Under the pieces are notes generated by a model. The model made no database searches. It saw only the letters and a list, made by a program, of their open reading frames with translations, and was not told where the DNA came from. A DNA stretch of 64,000 nucleotides. Origin: Actinopolymorpha cephalotaxi. Lineage in GTDB: Bacteria > Actinomycetota > Actinomycetes > Propionibacteriales > Actinopolymorphaceae. Of this stretch, positions 7,405-15,848 are shown one piece after another (the first letter of the stretch is position 1; every line of letters begins with the position of its first letter). A program made the position numbers and the translations under genes. The stretch spans positions 1,302,001 to 1,366,000 of the forward strand of contig NZ_JACBZA010000001.1 in the NCBI RefSeq assembly GCF_013408535.1, read 5' to 3'.

Positions 7405-10400
7405 TCACGCCGACCACTCCCGGGTGAGCGGGATGCGGGCGGCGGCACCTTCGGCCACGTCGTAGGTGTACCCCTTGTCGAAGTCCTCCGGATCGGCGTA
7501 CTCACGGATCGTGGTGACGTCACCGATGTCGAGGACGAGGGTGCGGGTGTCGGGGCGGGTGGCACCGACGATGCGGTAGACGGCGTTGCGTACGCCGTCG
7601 TTGTCGACGTACACGTAGCTGCCCACGACCGTCTCCGGTGCGGGGGCGGCTCCGGAAAGCCGCAGGGTGAGGGAGTTGTCGGTGCTCAGCTCGCGGGTGA
7701 AGCCGGTGACGGTGCCGGTGAGCGCGGCCGGCCCGCGCACCTGGTTGACCGCGGCCACCATCGAGGCGTCGTGCCCGAACGCGTACACCGGACGCCCGGC
7801 CGACAGCGAGTAGACGCCGAACGAGCCGCGGAAGACGAAGCGTCCGTCCACCCGGAGCACGACGTCGGTACGCAACGAGCTCACCACGTAGTCGACCCGG
7901 CCGTTTGTCAACGTCACCTTGACAGCGGTCGCTTCGTGCGCCGCGATGGTGCCGTCGGTGGCCTCCACGAGTACCGGCTCGACGGATTTCACCAGCCGGT
8001 CGCCGACGTACGGCTCGACCACCGACACGAACTGGCTGGCGAGGTCGGTGCCCGTGCGCTTGGCGATGAGGTACCGCAGCTTCGCCGGGTTGCCGGGCTT
8101 GTTGCGCGGCGGAACGCCGTCGCACAGCGCCACCTCGTCCACGTCGCCCAGCATGGTGAGCCGCACGTGCAGGTCCGGGTCGGGGTTCAGGACGTTCCAG
8201 GTGTCCTTCACCGCCCAGTCCACGCTGTACGACGAGTCGGGGTCGGCGTCGCGGGACACGTTGGACAGCCAGTCGAAACCGCTCGCACCCGCGCGCGGCT
8301 TGGCGTTGTCGGCCGGCGGTTGGACGTTCGGCCCGGCGTAGCTTCCGCCTGCCTGATCGGTGAGCGTGAGCCCGGTCGTGGTGACCGGACCTTCGGCGGC
8401 GTGGAAGGAGAAGTGGTGCTGACTGCCACCCTTGACCCGGAAGACGTCCACGGCGTAGGAGTTGTCGCCGTCGATGTCGACCAGCGCGGTCACCCGGCGG
8501 TAGAGGCTGGTCGTGGGGTAGGCCTTCGGCGCGGCGATGTCGAACACCCGCACCCGCTCGCCCGCGGCGAACCCGTACGGCTGGCCGACCCACTCCACCG
8601 CCTGCCGGGTCGCGCCGACCACGACGGTGTTGTGCGCGACGGTGTTGGACGTCCACTCCACCCGGCGGGCGTTGGAGTCGGCGAACTCCGGGTAGCCCAG
8701 GTCGGGCAGCAGGTCGACGCCGAAGCCGAACAGTCCGAGGTTAAGCGCGTCCGCGTGACCGTGCCCACCGGTGCGGCCGTACGACGTCCACAGCTCCCGG
8801 CGAGTCGCGCCCTGGCCGACCCGCAGCGCGGCGAACCCGAAGCCGGTGTGGTTTTCCGAGGCGAGGTTCAGCGGCCCGTGCTCCTTGATCAGCGCGGCGA
8901 TCCTGTCCCGGGTGCCCTCCACGTCGGCGGACCAGATGCTGCCGTACAGCCCGTCGACCTTGTTGCCGTTGAGGAGGTACGCCGACTGCGCGAGCTCCAG
9001 CCAGCCGGTCCGCTCGAACTGCCCGGTGTAGACCGTCGCGCTGTTGTAGAGCTCCGGCCCGCCGGTCGTGCCGGTGTCGCCGATGCTCGGCGTGTAGCGG
9101 TTGAGCATCGTCACCATCGGCGTGGCCCTGACCATCCGGAGGTACTTCGGGTGCTTCCACAGGTCGGCGGCGGCGTACTTCGGGTAGCCCTCGAGCGCGT
9201 CGACGACCCCGGCGATCGCGACCGGCCAGATGAAGTCGTAGTGCGGCGCGCCCTCGTCGCCCATGCCGTCGCGGTCCACGTCGTCGACCAGGGTCGCGCT
9301 CAGGTTGCCGCCGGTGATGTGCAGCTTGGGGGTGGCGACCCGGCCGCCGGTCTTGAAGACGAAGTCGATCTGCTCCTTCGTCTCGGTGTCGGAGTCGAGG
9401 ATCACCGCCGCGGCGGCCAGGGTGGCCTGGTGGGTGCCGAAGTTGCCGGCGATCTGGCTGGCCTTCACCGCCGGGTAGACCTGCCGCACCAGGCCGTCCT
9501 CGAGGTTCTGCTTCAGCGCGGCCACGGAGTCCTTCGCCGGCAGGGCGTACTTCTGCGCCTTGGCGGACAGGAAGGCCAGCACGCCGGCGTCGTCGGCGGT
9601 CGCGATCGCCGGGAAGAACGCGTCGTAGGCGGTCACGAAGTCCTTGGCCAGTGACACCTCCCAGATGCAGCCGAGGATCTTTCCCTGCCCGGACAGGCCG
9701 TCGGACTGCAGGTAGCCGTCCGCGCGCTTGTAGGCCGCGGCGTCCATCGCGGGATAGACGTCGGCAATCCGGTCCAGCAGGATCAGCCCGGCGTGGGCGT
9801 ACTTCGCTTCCCCGGTGTAGATGTAGGCGTCCCGCAGCGACCGCAGCGCGTTCTGGATCACGCCCTTCGCCGTCTCCACCGCGGCGTACCACAGGTGCCA
9901 GTGGTGGTAGTAGGCGACGAACGTCCACTTGTCGCCGTTGCTGTCGACCCAGCCGAAGCCGTCGTCGACGCCCCACGTCGCGCCCTTCTCCGGGTAGAGC
10001 TCGTTGACCAGCAGGGACCGGTCGGCGCGGGCCCGGTCGAACTCCCCGTGCTCGTCCAGGCCGCTGGCGTAGAAGGCGCCGAAGTCGTTGGTGGGGAAGA
10101 CGTAGTCGCAGGAGGGGTCGACGATTTTCCACGGCCGGTTCAGCGGGTCCGCGGTGTACGGGTAGTTGCCGAACCGGAAGATGTCCTTGCCGGTGACGGG
10201 GGATCCGAGCGCCTGGTTGACGGCGTAACTGCGGGGGAGGCGCTGGGTGGTGACCAGGCTCCACAGCCACTCGTCGCCCTTGTCGAGGTAGGGCTTCGCG
10301 GCCGCCACGGCGCCGTCGCGCAGGCGGGCGCCCCAGTCGTAGGCGGCGATGTTGCGCCGGACCGCGGCCACCTTCTCCGGGGTGTAGTACGTCGAACCGG

Positions 10401-10665
10401 CCTTCGTGGAGGCGGTCAGCGTGGAGGTGGTCAGCGCGCCGGCGGCGAACGCGCCCGGCCCGGCGGCGGCCCTGGTCGGCCTGGCGAGCGGTGAGAGGAC
10501 GCCGGCCGCACCGACCGCTCCGAACGCGGCGAGGCGAAGGACGTCGCGCCGTCGCGGGCCCCGACCGGGAGCGGTGTCGTGCGCAGCGGAGCCGGGAGCG
10601 GAGTCAGGGGTGGGGCCGGACGTGGAACCGTACGCGGAGCTGTCGACGGGGCCGGAACTGGTCAT
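7405..10665 (-). CDS. Large Tat-exported heparinase II/III-family polysaccharide lyase
   Basis: A 1086-residue secreted lyase candidate. ATG 10665 is preceded by GGAGGAGA. A long Ser/Pro/Gly N-tail precedes a twin-arginine signal (RRRDVLRLAAFGA, residues 38-50) with a cleavage site near TRAAA. An alpha/alpha-toroid domain spans about residues 80-580 (YYHHWHLWYAAVETAKG, HYDFIWPVAIAGV-type helices). The heparinase II/III beta-sandwich begins near 620, with GHGHADALNLGLFGFG, LPDLGYPEF and AHNTVVV, where lyases of this group place catalytic and metal residues. The remaining ~300 residues are beta-rich. Known relatives cleave uronic-acid-containing glycans by beta-elimination. It is larger than typical 650-850-residue members. 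It lies between two DegT aminotransferase genes. Confidence 0.85.
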   Translation of the reverse strand: MTSSGPVDSSAYGSTSGPTPDSAPGSAAHDTAPGRGPRRRDVLRLAAFGAVGAAGVLSPLARPTRAAAGPGAFAAGALTTSTLTASTKAGSTYYTPEKVAAVRRNIAAYDWGARLRDGAVAAAKPYLDKGDEWLWSLVTTQRLPRSYAVNQALGSPVTGKDIFRFGNYPYTADPLNRPWKIVDPSCDYVFPTNDFGAFYASGLDEHGEFDRARADRSLLVNELYPEKGATWGVDDGFGWVDSNGDKWTFVAYYHHWHLWYAAVETAKGVIQNALRSLRDAYIYTGEAKYAHAGLILLDRIADVYPAMDAAAYKRADGYLQSDGLSGQGKILGCIWEVSLAKDFVTAYDAFFPAIATADDAGVLAFLSAKAQKYALPAKDSVAALKQNLEDGLVRQVYPAVKASQIAGNFGTHQATLAAAAVILDSDTETKEQIDFVFKTGGRVATPKLHITGGNLSATLVDDVDRDGMGDEGAPHYDFIWPVAIAGVVDALEGYPKYAAADLWKHPKYLRMVRATPMVTMLNRYTPSIGDTGTTGGPELYNSATVYTGQFERTGWLELAQSAYLLNGNKVDGLYGSIWSADVEGTRDRIAALIKEHGPLNLASENHTGFGFAALRVGQGATRRELWTSYGRTGGHGHADALNLGLFGFGVDLLPDLGYPEFADSNARRVEWTSNTVAHNTVVVGATRQAVEWVGQPYGFAAGERVRVFDIAAPKAYPTTSLYRRVTALVDIDGDNSYAVDVFRVKGGSQHHFSFHAAEGPVTTTGLTLTDQAGGSYAGPNVQPPADNAKPRAGASGFDWLSNVSRDADPDSSYSVDWAVKDTWNVLNPDPDLHVRLTMLGDVDEVALCDGVPPRNKPGNPAKLRYLIAKRTGTDLASQFVSVVEPYVGDRLVKSVEPVLVEATDGTIAAHEATAVKVTLTNGRVDYVVSSLRTDVVLRVDGRFVFRGSFGVYSLSAGRPVYAFGHDASMVAAVNQVRGPAALTGTVTGFTRELSTDNSLTLRLSGAAPAPETVVGSYVYVDNDGVRNAVYRIVGATRPDTRTLVLDIGDVTTIREYADPEDFDKGYTYDVAEGAAARIPLTREWSA

Positions 10666-10861
10666 TGCTGTCTCCTCCGGGCGGGGGACATGCGAGGACA
10701 TGCGGCGGACGCGCGGCGGACGTGCCGCGGGAGCGTTCCAAGGAGCTTGCCGCGTACTGGACTTTAGGTCAAGACCGTATAGATTGTGGTTCGGCCGGCG
10801 GGGCCACTCCGGTCCGGCGTCTGCCAGAACCCACCGCGCGACGGATTCCTGTGAGGTACGC
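10666..10861. promoter_or_regulatory. Divergent promoter region, heparinase-family gene / DegT aminotransferase
   Basis: The 196 bp between two divergent starts contains an AT-richer patch (10762-10793) with TTTAGGTCAAGACC and GTATAGATT. TTGACC on the minus strand could be a -35 for the lyase gene, and TATAGATT an overlapping -10 for the plus strand. GGTCAAGACC is a partial palindrome that could bind a regulator. This is motif reading only. Confidence 0.35.
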
Positions 10862-12124
10862 ATGAGCCAGCCAGCCGAGGAGACCCTCGCACTCGACGGC
10901 GGAACTCCCGTCCGCACCGCGCCCTTCCCGAGCGTCGGCAACGCCGAGGGCCGCACCCTGGGGGCGGAGGAGATCGAGGCGGTCACCCGGGTGGTGGCCT
11001 CCGGCCGGCTGAACAGCACCGTGGGTGATGAGACCCGGCAGCTGGAACGCGAGTTCGCCGACTACTACGGGCTCCCGCACGCGGTCGCGTCGAGTTCGGG
11101 CACCGCGGCGATCCACCTCGCGGTGGCGGCGGTCGACCCCGACCCGGGCGACGAGATCATCACCACGCCGATCACCGACGCGGGCACGGTGCTGCCGATC
11201 CTGATGCAGAACGCCGTCCCGGTGTTCGCCGACGTCGATCCACACACCGGCAACCTCGACGTGGCCTCGGTCCGCGACCGGATCACCGCGCGCACCCGCG
11301 CGATCATCGCGGTGCACCTGTTCGGCGCGCCGGCGCCGGTGGTGGAGCTGCGGGCGCTGGCCGACGAACACGGCCTGATCCTGGTCGAGGACTGTGCCCA
11401 GGCGTACCTCACCCGCTGTTCGGACGGCAGGCTGGCCGGCACGGTCGGTCAGATCGGCTGCTTCAGCCTGCAGCAGTCCAAGCACATCACCGCCGGCGAC
11501 GGCGGTCTGTGCATCTCCGCCGACGCCGACCTGGCCCGGCGGATGCGGCTGTTCGCCGACAAGGGCTGGCCGCGCGACACCGACGAGCGCACTCACCTCT
11601 TCCTGTCCGTCAACTACCGCATGACCGAGCTGCAGGCGGCGGTGGCCCGCGCCCAGTTGCCCAAGCTGGCCGGCGTGGTGGCCGACCGCCGGGCGGGTGC
11701 GCAACGGCTCGGCGCAGCGCTGTCCGGCCTTGCCGGGTTGACGATTCCGCCCGACGAGGGCGGCGTGAGCTACTGGCAGTACCCCCTCGTCGTCGACCCG
11801 GGCCAGGCGGGCGGCAGCTGCCACGACTACGGCAAGGCGCTGGCCGCCGAGGGCATCCCCGCCAACGGCGGCTACCTGACCCGGCCGGTCTACCGCACAC
11901 CGGTGCTCACCGAACGCCGCACCTACGGCCGGTCCGGCTACCCGCTGCACTCACCGCCCGCGCGGGTGGAGCCGTCGTACGACGTCGGGCTGTGCCCGGA
12001 AGCCGAACGCCTGATCGCCGAACGCCTGCTGGTGGTGTCCTGGAACGAGCGCTACACCGAGGCCGACGTGAACGACATCGCCCGCGCGGTCCGCAAGGTC
12101 CACAACGCGTTCACCGCCAAGTAG
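10862..12124 (+). CDS. DegT/DnrJ/EryC1/StrS-family PLP aminotransferase (second copy)
   Basis: A 420-residue paralogue of the 6096-7307 enzyme. ATG 10862 with GTGAGGT just upstream; starts MSQPAEETLALDGGTPVRT. Key residues: SSSGTAAIHLA loop, DAGTVLP in the place of the usual PYTF-type loop, VEDCAQAY with Asp177, and PLP Lys207 in FSLQQSKHITAGDGG. Two amino-sugar or aminocyclitol aminotransferases around one exported lyase suggest the breakdown products are turned into, or derived from, amino sugars; this is inference. Converges with the multicopper oxidase gene (25-nt gap). Confidence 0.9.
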   Translation: MSQPAEETLALDGGTPVRTAPFPSVGNAEGRTLGAEEIEAVTRVVASGRLNSTVGDETRQLEREFADYYGLPHAVASSSGTAAIHLAVAAVDPDPGDEIITTPITDAGTVLPILMQNAVPVFADVDPHTGNLDVASVRDRITARTRAIIAVHLFGAPAPVVELRALADEHGLILVEDCAQAYLTRCSDGRLAGTVGQIGCFSLQQSKHITAGDGGLCISADADLARRMRLFADKGWPRDTDERTHLFLSVNYRMTELQAAVARAQLPKLAGVVADRRAGAQRLGAALSGLAGLTIPPDEGGVSYWQYPLVVDPGQAGGSCHDYGKALAAEGIPANGGYLTRPVYRTPVLTERRTYGRSGYPLHSPPARVEPSYDVGLCPEAERLIAERLLVVSWNERYTEADVNDIARAVRKVHNAFTAK

Positions 12125-12149
12125 GTCGAGGTCGAAACGGCGAACCGGG

Positions 12150-13751
12150 TCAGGTGGTGGCGAACGCGGCCATCATCGCCATGTCCTCGTGCTCGAGGTT
12201 GTGGCAGTGCAGGAGGTACGGCCCGCGGTAGTCGGTGAAGCGCACCGCGACGTCGACGTACTCCGTGGGCCGCAGGTCGACGGTGTCCTTCCAGCCGGCG
12301 TCGTACTGCCCGGGGCCGCGGTTGCCGCGCCGGACCACCTGGAACGGGTCGAGGTGCACGTGCACCGGGTGGTGCAGGTCGGCCTGGAACCGCCAGATCT
12401 CGATGTCGCCGAGCCGGGGCCGGGCGTCCATCCGGCGCGGGTCGAACGGCCGGCCGTTGATGGTCCAGCCCCTCTCGCCGTGCACGTCGCCCTTGGCGAA
12501 CCGCCACTCCCGCGTCCGCACCGCCCTGGCGGGGTCGTGCTTCTCGATCCTGCTCAGCCTGGAAGGGATCGCGCTGTCGTCCCTGACCCGGTGGGTCACC
12601 CGGAACCGCATCACCCGCGCGGTCGGCCCGCTGCCCAGCTGGTTGACCATCGTCACCAGCGTTCCGGGCCTGTACGCCGAGAAGTCCACCACCACGTCGA
12701 AGCGCTCGGCCGGCGCGGCGACGATGGCGTCCTGGTCCACGGGGTGTTCGAGCAGGCCGCCGTCCCCGCCGATCTGCACGAACGGCGCGCCCTCGCCGGG
12801 CCCCGGGTCCAGCGCGAGCCGGTAGCGGCGGGCGTTGGAGGCGTTCAGGATCCGGAAGCGGTAGCGTGCGGCGGCCACCTCCAGCACCGGCCACGGCGCG
12901 CCGTTGACCAGGATGACGTCGCCCACGACGCCTTCCATGTAGGCGGAGGTGACACCGGGCGTGGAGCGCAGCTCCCGGTCGAGCGCGGGATAACGGAAGG
13001 CGCCGTTCTCCTCGAACGAGCGGTCGCAGATCATCAGCGGCACGTCGCGCTCGCCGCTCGGCAGCGGCAGTGCCTGCTCCTCGTCGTCGTGCACCAGGTG
13101 GAACCCGGCAAGGCCGCGGTAGACCTGCGCGCCGGTGAAGTCCATCCGGTGGTCGTGGTACCACAACGTCGCCGCGCGCTGGTGGAACGGATAGGCGTAG
13201 TCGCGTACGCCCTTGCGGACGTCGCCGGGCATGGAGGCCATCGGACTCATGTCCTGCCCACCGTGGCCGGAGCGGTGCGCCGCACCCGGGTTCCAGCCGC
13301 CGACCGGCAGCAGCAGGTCGATCGGGTAGCCGTCGTGCTCGGGCGGGGTGTGCCCGCCGTGCAGGTGCACCACCGTCGGCACCGGAAGGGTGTTGCGATG
13401 TCGTACGACGGTCCTCCGGCCGCTGCGGCTCACCAGCGTGGGCCCGGGGAACGTGCCGTCGTACCCGAGGATCGGTGTCGTCAGGCCCGGCAGGATCTCC
13501 GCGTCCGCGACCCGCTGCACGATCTCGTAGTAGTCGGTGGTGGCGTCGCTGCGCAAGGGCTTCTTGACAGCGGGCACCGGCAGCGGCACGGCGTAGGGCC
13601 GGGGGGTCGGCAGCCGGCTCGGCAGCAGCTGGGCGGTCTGCCCGGTGGTGTCCCGCCCGCAGCCGGTCAGGCCGAACGACCCGGCGACACCGGCCGCACC
13701 GGCCGCGCCGACCAGCCCGAGGAAACCTCGCCTTGACAGCGGCGTACTCAT
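12150..13751 (-). CDS. Multicopper oxidase (CotA/bilirubin-oxidase-like), Tat and lipoprotein signals
   Basis: A 533-residue exported copper oxidase that couples substrate oxidation to O2 reduction. Twin-arginine motif SRRGFLG (6-12) and a lipobox LTGC (Cys31) indicate Tat export followed by lipid anchoring outside the membrane. Copper motifs: HLHG (129-132), WYHDHRMD (about 187-194), HPVHVH (about 455) and the T1/T2/T3 signature HCHNLEHEDM (515-524). The His residues expected for T2/T3 are present, with Met524 as a possible T1 axial ligand. Its start overlaps the stop of a four-helix membrane protein gene by 4 bp, so it is the third gene of a tight operon starting near 14694. Confidence 0.95.
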   Translation of the reverse strand: MSTPLSRRGFLGLVGAAGAAGVAGSFGLTGCGRDTTGQTAQLLPSRLPTPRPYAVPLPVPAVKKPLRSDATTDYYEIVQRVADAEILPGLTTPILGYDGTFPGPTLVSRSGRRTVVRHRNTLPVPTVVHLHGGHTPPEHDGYPIDLLLPVGGWNPGAAHRSGHGGQDMSPMASMPGDVRKGVRDYAYPFHQRAATLWYHDHRMDFTGAQVYRGLAGFHLVHDDEEQALPLPSGERDVPLMICDRSFEENGAFRYPALDRELRSTPGVTSAYMEGVVGDVILVNGAPWPVLEVAAARYRFRILNASNARRYRLALDPGPGEGAPFVQIGGDGGLLEHPVDQDAIVAAPAERFDVVVDFSAYRPGTLVTMVNQLGSGPTARVMRFRVTHRVRDDSAIPSRLSRIEKHDPARAVRTREWRFAKGDVHGERGWTINGRPFDPRRMDARPRLGDIEIWRFQADLHHPVHVHLDPFQVVRRGNRGPGQYDAGWKDTVDLRPTEYVDVAVRFTDYRGPYLLHCHNLEHEDMAMMAAFATT

Positions 13752-14188
13752 CGACGGTTCTCCCTACGCACGCGGGCCCGGCGTGCTCGCGGGCCCAGCA
13801 GCCAACAGGTGAAGAGGATCTGGGTGAGGACCAGGCCCACACCGAGGGGGACGTGCACGAGCAGGTTCTGGGCGTAGCCGAGGACCGTCTGCGTCTCCGC
13901 CGCCACCAGCAGCGCCGCGGTCAGTGTCGCGGGCCACCAGCGGCCGCGGCCGCGCCACGCGTAGACCACTGCCGCCGCGAACTGCACGAACGCCAGCGCG
14001 GTGACCGCGTGCGCGTTGGCCTCGTGGATCCCGAGCGCGCCCACCTCACCGGTGAGATAGCTTCCGGCCAGTACCGGTTGGGCAAACACGATGATGGCCG
14101 TGAGCAGCGCGCAGATCCGTAACGCCAGCAGGGATCCGCGCGGGCGGGTGCCGGGCGGGGCCGGCCGGGAGTCGGTGGCTGTGGTCAT
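13748..14188 (-). CDS. Four-helix membrane protein, DUF6220-like, paralogue of the upstream gene
   Basis: A 146-residue integral membrane protein with four hydrophobic segments (about 22-42, 58-78, 86-106, 112-132). It overlaps its upstream paralogue by 4 bp and the multicopper oxidase start by 4 bp. Compared with that paralogue it conserves QPVLAG, His55, Asn58, QF, GRGR-WP, Glu98 with QT, GYA and VHVPLGV (His112). Intramembrane His and Glu at the same places in both copies could bind heme or copper. I recall a similar Q-LAG...H...H-PLG layout in DUF6220 proteins, but this cannot be confirmed here. Confidence 0.75.
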   Translation of the reverse strand: MTTATDSRPAPPGTRPRGSLLALRICALLTAIIVFAQPVLAGSYLTGEVGALGIHEANAHAVTALAFVQFAAAVVYAWRGRGRWWPATLTAALLVAAETQTVLGYAQNLLVHVPLGVGLVLTQILFTCWLLGPRARRARVRRENRR

Positions 14189-14694
14189 GCCCGCTCACCT
14201 GCCTTCGGCTGCCTGCGCAGGGTGCGCCGGGGGCGGCGGGCACCGGCCCGGAAGAGCCAGACCACGAACACCACCTGCGCGGTGACGACGGCGACGCCGA
14301 GGGGTACGTGCACGGCGAGTTGACCGGCGTACCCCATGGCCGTCTGGATTCCCTCGCCGAAGAACAGCAGGGCGGTCACCAGGAGGGGCCAGCCGCGTCC
14401 CCGGCCGGGCAGGAAGTAGACGAGCGCGGCGCCGAACTGGCACATGCAGGCGAGCATCACCAGGCCGGCGTTGAGGGAGTGGGTGGCGAGCGCGTCGAAA
14501 CGGCCACTGAGGTAGATCCCGGCGAGCACCGGCTGGCCGACCACCAGGCCGGCATGGACGAACGCGACGAACCGCAGCAGCCACAGCGTGACCCGTGGGC
14601 CGCCTGCGGGGAGGCCCGGCGGACTGGGCCGCGGGCCGGCGGTGAGGACGGAGGACGGCAACGAACCTCCCGGGTTCGGATGCGGACACCGCAC
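14185..14694 (-). CDS. Four-helix membrane protein, DUF6220-like (first gene of operon)
   Basis: Up to 169 residues with four membrane helices from about residue 36. Conserved with the next gene: QPVLAG, His72, QFGAALVY, GRGRGWP, Glu114, GYA, VHVPLGV (His129). The start is uncertain. GTG 14694 lies just after a TATAGT box, so it would be nearly leaderless, while TTG 14661 has GGGAGG 4 nt upstream and gives a shorter, more plausible N-terminus (LPSSVLTAG). The tandem duplication plus translational coupling to an exported multicopper oxidase suggests a membrane electron-transfer or metal-handling partner; no function is known. Confidence 0.75.
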   Translation of the reverse strand: MRCPHPNPGGSLPSSVLTAGPRPSPPGLPAGGPRVTLWLLRFVAFVHAGLVVGQPVLAGIYLSGRFDALATHSLNAGLVMLACMCQFGAALVYFLPGRGRGWPLLVTALLFFGEGIQTAMGYAGQLAVHVPLGVAVVTAQVVFVVWLFRAGARRPRRTLRRQPKAGERA

Positions 14695-14696
14695 AG

Positions 14697-14716
14697 ACTA
14701 TAGGTTGGCTGCCTAC
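14697..14716 (-). promoter_or_regulatory. -10 box and PadR-operator candidate for the multicopper oxidase operon
   Basis: On the minus strand TATAGT (14697-14702) is a good -10 for the 14694-12150 operon. Immediately upstream, between -10 and -35, is GTTGGCTGCCTAC (14704-14716), 11 of 13 identical to GTAGGCTGCATAC at the padR start (14839-14851). A repressor bound there would block transcription. Confidence 0.5.
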
Positions 14717-14838
14717 ACATGAATCAGGTTGTTCCCTGGTCTTCGCCGCCCGCATCCACCCCGGTATCGGCTCAGGGGAATGCCGGAGATCGTCCCTGAG
14801 GGACGCCCCGCTGAGGTGTCCGACAGTGCCGTGAATGA

Positions 14839-14853
14839 GTAGGCTGCATACTC
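14839..14853 (+). promoter_or_regulatory. padR promoter with autoregulatory operator, leaderless start
   Basis: TAGGCT (14840-14845) is a plausible actinobacterial -10 placed exactly 8 nt before the GTG at 14854, which has no SD. The same bases form GTAGGCTGCATAC, part of the inverted repeat GAGTA-N7-TACTC (14837-14853), a typical size for a PadR operator. No convincing -35 is seen. Confidence 0.5.
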
Positions 14854-15177
14854 GTGAAGGCCGACATCGTCCGCGGGCACCTGGACGCACTGCTGCTCGC
14901 CACCCTCGCCGACGGGCCCCTGCACGGCTACGCGATCATCGAGGCCCTGCAGGCCCGCAGCGGCGGCGTCCTCGACCTGCCCACCGGCAGCATCTATCCG
15001 GCGCTGCGCCGCCTCGAACGCGCGCGGTACATCTCCGGCCAGTGGGGCATCGTCGGCGGCCGGCGGCGCCGCACCTACCAGCTCACCCGCGCCGGGCGGC
15101 AGGAGCTGGCCCGGGAGCGGGCCGACTGGAGCCGGTTCACCACGGCGATCGGCGGTGTCCTGGGGGAGCCGGGATGA
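14854..15177 (+). CDS. PadR-family transcriptional regulator
   Basis: A 107-residue winged-helix protein with the standard PadR pattern: ADIVRGHLDALLLATLADGPLHGYAIIEAL, then LPTGSIYPALRRLERARYI (recognition helix and wing) and RRRRTYQLTRAGRQEL. The C-terminal dimer helix is short. GTG 14854 has no SD but lies 8 nt after a TAGGCT box, so a leaderless mRNA is likely. Its stop overlaps the next gene's ATG (ATGA), tying it to two HAAS-type membrane proteins, a common PadR partnership. A shared 13-bp motif suggests it also controls the divergent multicopper oxidase operon. Confidence 0.92.
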   Translation: MKADIVRGHLDALLLATLADGPLHGYAIIEALQARSGGVLDLPTGSIYPALRRLERARYISGQWGIVGGRRRRTYQLTRAGRQELARERADWSRFTTAIGGVLGEPG

Positions 15178-15848
15178 GCGCGCCGATCGACGGTTACGTC
15201 CGGCGGGTACGACACCTGCTGCCCGGTCCGGCGGCGGCCCGGTCGGAGCTGATGTGCGAGCTTTCCGACGGTCTGTACGACGCCGCGCGGGCCCACGTCC
15301 GTGCCGGCGTCGCGGCGGAGGAGGCCGGCGCGCGGGCGGTCGCCGACTGCGGGCCGGCCGAGGACACCGCGGCCGCGTACCGGCCCGAACTCACCGCCGT
15401 CCAGGGCCGGCACACCGCGATGCTGGTCGCCGTCCTCATGCCCGGCCTCAACCTGCTGTGGGACGTGCCGTGGATGATCTCCGGTCCGTGGAACGCCCCA
15501 CCGAACCCCGTCGTGTCGGCGTTGTCCCGCGTCGTCACCGGTTCGGACCTGCTGGCCGGCGGCAGCGCCGTGGTGTTGCTCCTCCTCATGGTGCTCGCCG
15601 CCCGGCGTGGCCGGCCGGCCACCTCGCTCACCGGCGCGGTGGCAGTGGTCGGCGTGCTCGCGTTCACGGTCACCCTCGGCTGCTCGGTGGCGATGATGGC
15701 CGTGAACGCCGACGGGCCGAGCCAGGCGTTCGCGACCTCCTGGATCGGACTGCTGGTGGGTTCGGTCACCCTCGGCTGTGCGTGCCTGCTGGTGCGGTCA
15801 CTGGTCCGGTCGCTGCGGTCGGCGTTCGCCGGCGTCCGTACGCCATGA
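15174..15848 (+). CDS. HAAS/DUF1700-like membrane protein
   Basis: A 224-residue protein. ATG 15174 overlaps the padR stop. The N-terminal ~75 residues (YVRRVRHLLPGPAAARSELMCELSDGLYDAA, then ARAVADCGPAEDTAAAYRPEL) match the helical HAAS/DUF1700-type domain often encoded next to PadR genes. About four membrane helices follow (VAVLMPGLNLLWDVPW, LLAGGSAVVLLLLMVL, VAVVGVLAFTVTL, WIGLLVGSVTLGCACLL). Probably a sensor or modulator of the PadR protein; the ligand is unknown. Paralogous to the next gene. Confidence 0.8.
   Translation: MSAPIDGYVRRVRHLLPGPAAARSELMCELSDGLYDAARAHVRAGVAAEEAGARAVADCGPAEDTAAAYRPELTAVQGRHTAMLVAVLMPGLNLLWDVPWMISGPWNAPPNPVVSALSRVVTGSDLLAGGSAVVLLLLMVLAARRGRPATSLTGAVAVVGVLAFTVTLGCSVAMMAVNADGPSQAFATSWIGLLVGSVTLGCACLLVRSLVRSLRSAFAGVRTP

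Noticed and set aside
7308-7565. Longer N-terminus for the DegT aminotransferase (start 7565)
   Set aside because: The extra 86 residues are Ser/Pro/Thr/Arg filler and overlap the heparinase-family gene end; the ATG at 7307 matches the family start.
10666-11019. Longer N-terminus for the heparinase-family protein (start 11019)
   Set aside because: It would cross the divergent promoter and the second DegT gene; the ATG at 10665 has a strong SD and puts the twin-arginine motif correctly.
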